Source of the DNA: Aureimonas populi
GTDB taxonomy: Bacteria; Pseudomonadota; Alphaproteobacteria; Rhizobiales; Rhizobiaceae
Reading direction: 5' to 3'
Length of the DNA stretch: 64,000 nt
NCBI RefSeq assembly: GCF_017815515.1
Contig: NZ_CP072611.1
Coordinates: 1,736,001 to 1,800,000, forward strand
Program-made: the position numbers and the translations under genes
Shown: piece by piece, positions 62,966-64,000 of the stretch
Layout: each line of letters opens with the position of its first letter
Position numbering within the stretch: position 1 is the stretch's first letter
Notes under the pieces: model-generated
Told to the model about the DNA's origin: nothing
The model's input: the letters and a program-made list of their open reading frames with translations, nothing else
The model's database searches: none

Positions 62966-63145
62966 TCAGTTGTTCGGGCCGTCTATATGCTTGGCGGGAA
63001 CCGGGTCCGAGGCGGGAAAGGTATCGTCGAGCGATTCGTCGCGATCCTCTTCCCGGTTCATCGGCCGTTCCTGCGCGCCGGGCTGATCTCGGTTCTCGGG
63101 ATCGGCCTGGTGTTTCGGGTCGTTGCCCTTGGCGATGTCGGACAT
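62966..63145 (-). CDS. Small acidic, disorder-like protein (59 residues)
   Basis: 59 residues from ATG 63145 with AAGGAG upstream; a longer frame to 63190 is less likely. It starts MSDIAKGNDPKHQADPENRD and is rich in Asp, Glu, Pro and Asn with no hydrophobic core, so it is probably disordered. The segment ESLDDTFPASDPVPAKH resembles a motif often seen in small alphaproteobacterial proteins of unknown role. It is monocistronic between two other genes. Confidence 0.7.
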   Translation of the reverse strand: MSDIAKGNDPKHQADPENRDQPGAQERPMNREEDRDESLDDTFPASDPVPAKHIDGPNN

Positions 63146-63205
63146 CGTCGTTCTCCTTGTTTCGCTGCCCGAAACGGGCGGGGGCCCCAAGCGTTCCGGC
63201 GCAGC

Positions 63206-63730
63206 TCACCTGCCTTCGAGCGCCTGCGCGTAAAGGAGGGCATCCTCGCGTGAGAAGCAGCAAAGAAGGATCAGCGAAAAGTCCCCTTCATCGGCCGCCG
63301 CGAACGCCTGGCTGACCGCGATCCTCGCCGCGCGCTCCTTGGGAAAACCGTAGACCCCGGTGGAGATCGCCGGGAAGGCGAGGCTCGAGACGCCGTTCTG
63401 CCGGGCCAGCGCGAAGGAGGCGCGATAGGCGCTGGCGAGAGCCTCGTCCTCGCCGCGCTGGCCGCCGCGCCAGACCGGCCCCACCGTATGGATGACGCGC
63501 CGCGCCGGCAGCTTGTAGCCGAAGGTGATGCGCGCCTCGCCGGTCGGGCACCCGCCGATGGAGCGGCATTCGTCCAGAAGCTCCGGCCCCGCCTTGCGGT
63601 GGATGGCGCCGTCCACGCCGCCGCCGCCGAGCAGGCTCTCATTGGCCGCGTTCACGATGGCGTCGAGCGTCAGCGTGGTGATGTCGGCGGTGATGACCTC
63701 CACCCGGCAGCCATTGCGTTCCACAAGCAT
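63206..63730 (-). CDS. Macro domain protein, O-acetyl-ADP-ribose deacetylase-like
   Basis: 174 residues. A single macro domain: [20 protein letters not shown], the [18 protein letters not shown] loop that binds ADP-ribose, [23 protein letters not shown], and [20 protein letters not shown]. This matches the YmdB/MacroD type, which removes acetyl or ADP-ribose groups from ADP-ribose derivatives. The biological substrate here is unknown. The small acidic protein gene follows 60 bases downstream. Confidence 0.92.
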   Translation of the reverse strand: MLVERNGCRVEVITADITTLTLDAIVNAANESLLGGGGVDGAIHRKAGPELLDECRSIGGCPTGEARITFGYKLPARRVIHTVGPVWRGGQRGEDEALASAYRASFALARQNGVSSLAFPAISTGVYGFPKERAARIAVSQAFAAADEGDFSLILLCCFSREDALLYAQALEGR

Positions 63731-63862
63731 CGTCCAGCTCCCTGATGCCCGGGCCGGCGCTCCGCCGTCCCCGTCTGTGGGAGTTGGGGCGCCGCGGCGC
63801 CGGGTTCAATCGCCGGTGGGCGTCGCGGGCAGTGATGGGGGGCGAGAGGCGGGGCGGAAAGC

Positions 63863-63890
63863 AAGAAGGCCGCCCCGCGGCGGCCTTCTT
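63863..63890. terminator. Bidirectional terminator
   Basis: Perfect 12-bp stem AAGAAGGCCGCC / GGCGGCCTTCTT (63863-63874, 63879-63890) with a CCGC loop. It lies just past the stop of the leftward partial gene at 63913, so it probably ends that transcript. Confidence 0.8.
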
Positions 63891-63912
63891 CGGATGCTTT
63901 GGGGAGCTGGCC

Positions 63913-64000
63913 CTACTGGACGCTGGAGCCGAAGAGGCGGGCGAGCGGATTGCGGCTTTCGCCCCCGATGCTCGCCTGGCGCATCACGCCCGTCTCGGCA
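63913..64000 (-). CDS. C-terminal end of an unidentified protein, cut by window edge
   Basis: Only the last 29 codons are present, ending RNPLARLFGSSVQ before a TAG stop at 63913. The frame is open to the window edge, its codon use is high-GC as for real genes here, and a terminator follows it at 63863-63890. The fragment is too short to name a family. Confidence 0.55.
   Translation of the reverse strand, partial: AETGVMRQASIGGESRNPLARLFGSSVQ

Overview
The window is GC-rich DNA from an alphaproteobacterium, most likely of the order Hyphomicrobiales (Rhizobiales), perhaps near Aurantimonas/Aureimonas. The evidence is the conserved block DUF2948-hisD-UPF0262-phosphatase, a PdhS-type cell-cycle kinase, a DUF1127 protein, a phasin, a short-chain-acyl (ScfR-like) regulator beside aceA, and a tRNA-His of the alphaproteobacterial kind (G1-U72, A73, no extra G-1). 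The genus is inferred, not shown.

Bases 1 to about 11,580 are an integrated mobilizable element lying against the 3' end of a tRNA-Arg(ACG) gene. It carries a tyrosine integrase (cut by the left edge), a lower-GC cargo gene of the DUF3825 type, a three-gene mobilization operon around a MobA/MobL (MOBQ) relaxase, an oriT with an RSF1010-like nic core, a TraD/MobC-like accessory protein, an orphan DotA/TraY-like membrane protein, two small membrane proteins, a Cys/His-containing orphan and an HUH rolling-circle Rep protein. Several strong hairpins lie between these genes. No other conjugation genes are visible, so transfer would need a helper machinery.

Bases 11,583 to 19,378 are core genome: tRNA-Arg, an orphan histidine kinase, the ribosome/membrane-insertion cluster rpmH-rnpA-yidC-engB, and the convergent operon DUF2948-hisD-UPF0262-phosphatase. 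Bases 19,455 to 29,163 are an exopolysaccharide island: an ExoQ-like polymerase/ligase, a GT2 enzyme, a GT4-WecG fusion, a DUF6492 protein, a Wzx-like flippase, an exported GH10 xylanase-like enzyme and a Wzz/Wzc-like copolymerase without a kinase domain.

Bases 29,327 to 33,363 are the Entner-Doudoroff entry operon zwf-pgl-edd. Bases 33,444 to 39,472 form one leftward operon that joins polyamine catabolism (puuA, puuB) to a red-light sensor (heme oxygenase and bacteriophytochrome kinase). Then follow isocitrate lyase with a small partner gene, divergent from an ScfR-like regulator, with a 23-bp palindrome between them. After a GNAT gene comes a complete putrescine ABC transporter (potFGHI).

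Bases 47,375 to 64,000 are mixed housekeeping genes: a secreted orphan, an AsmA-like protein, PdhS kinase divergent from a phasin, tRNA-His, xseA, a LysR regulator, a DUF1127 protein, a CNNM/CorC transporter, a DUF937 protein, gshA, rsmE, an SDR dehydrogenase, a small acidic protein, a macro-domain protein, and the end of a gene cut by the right edge.
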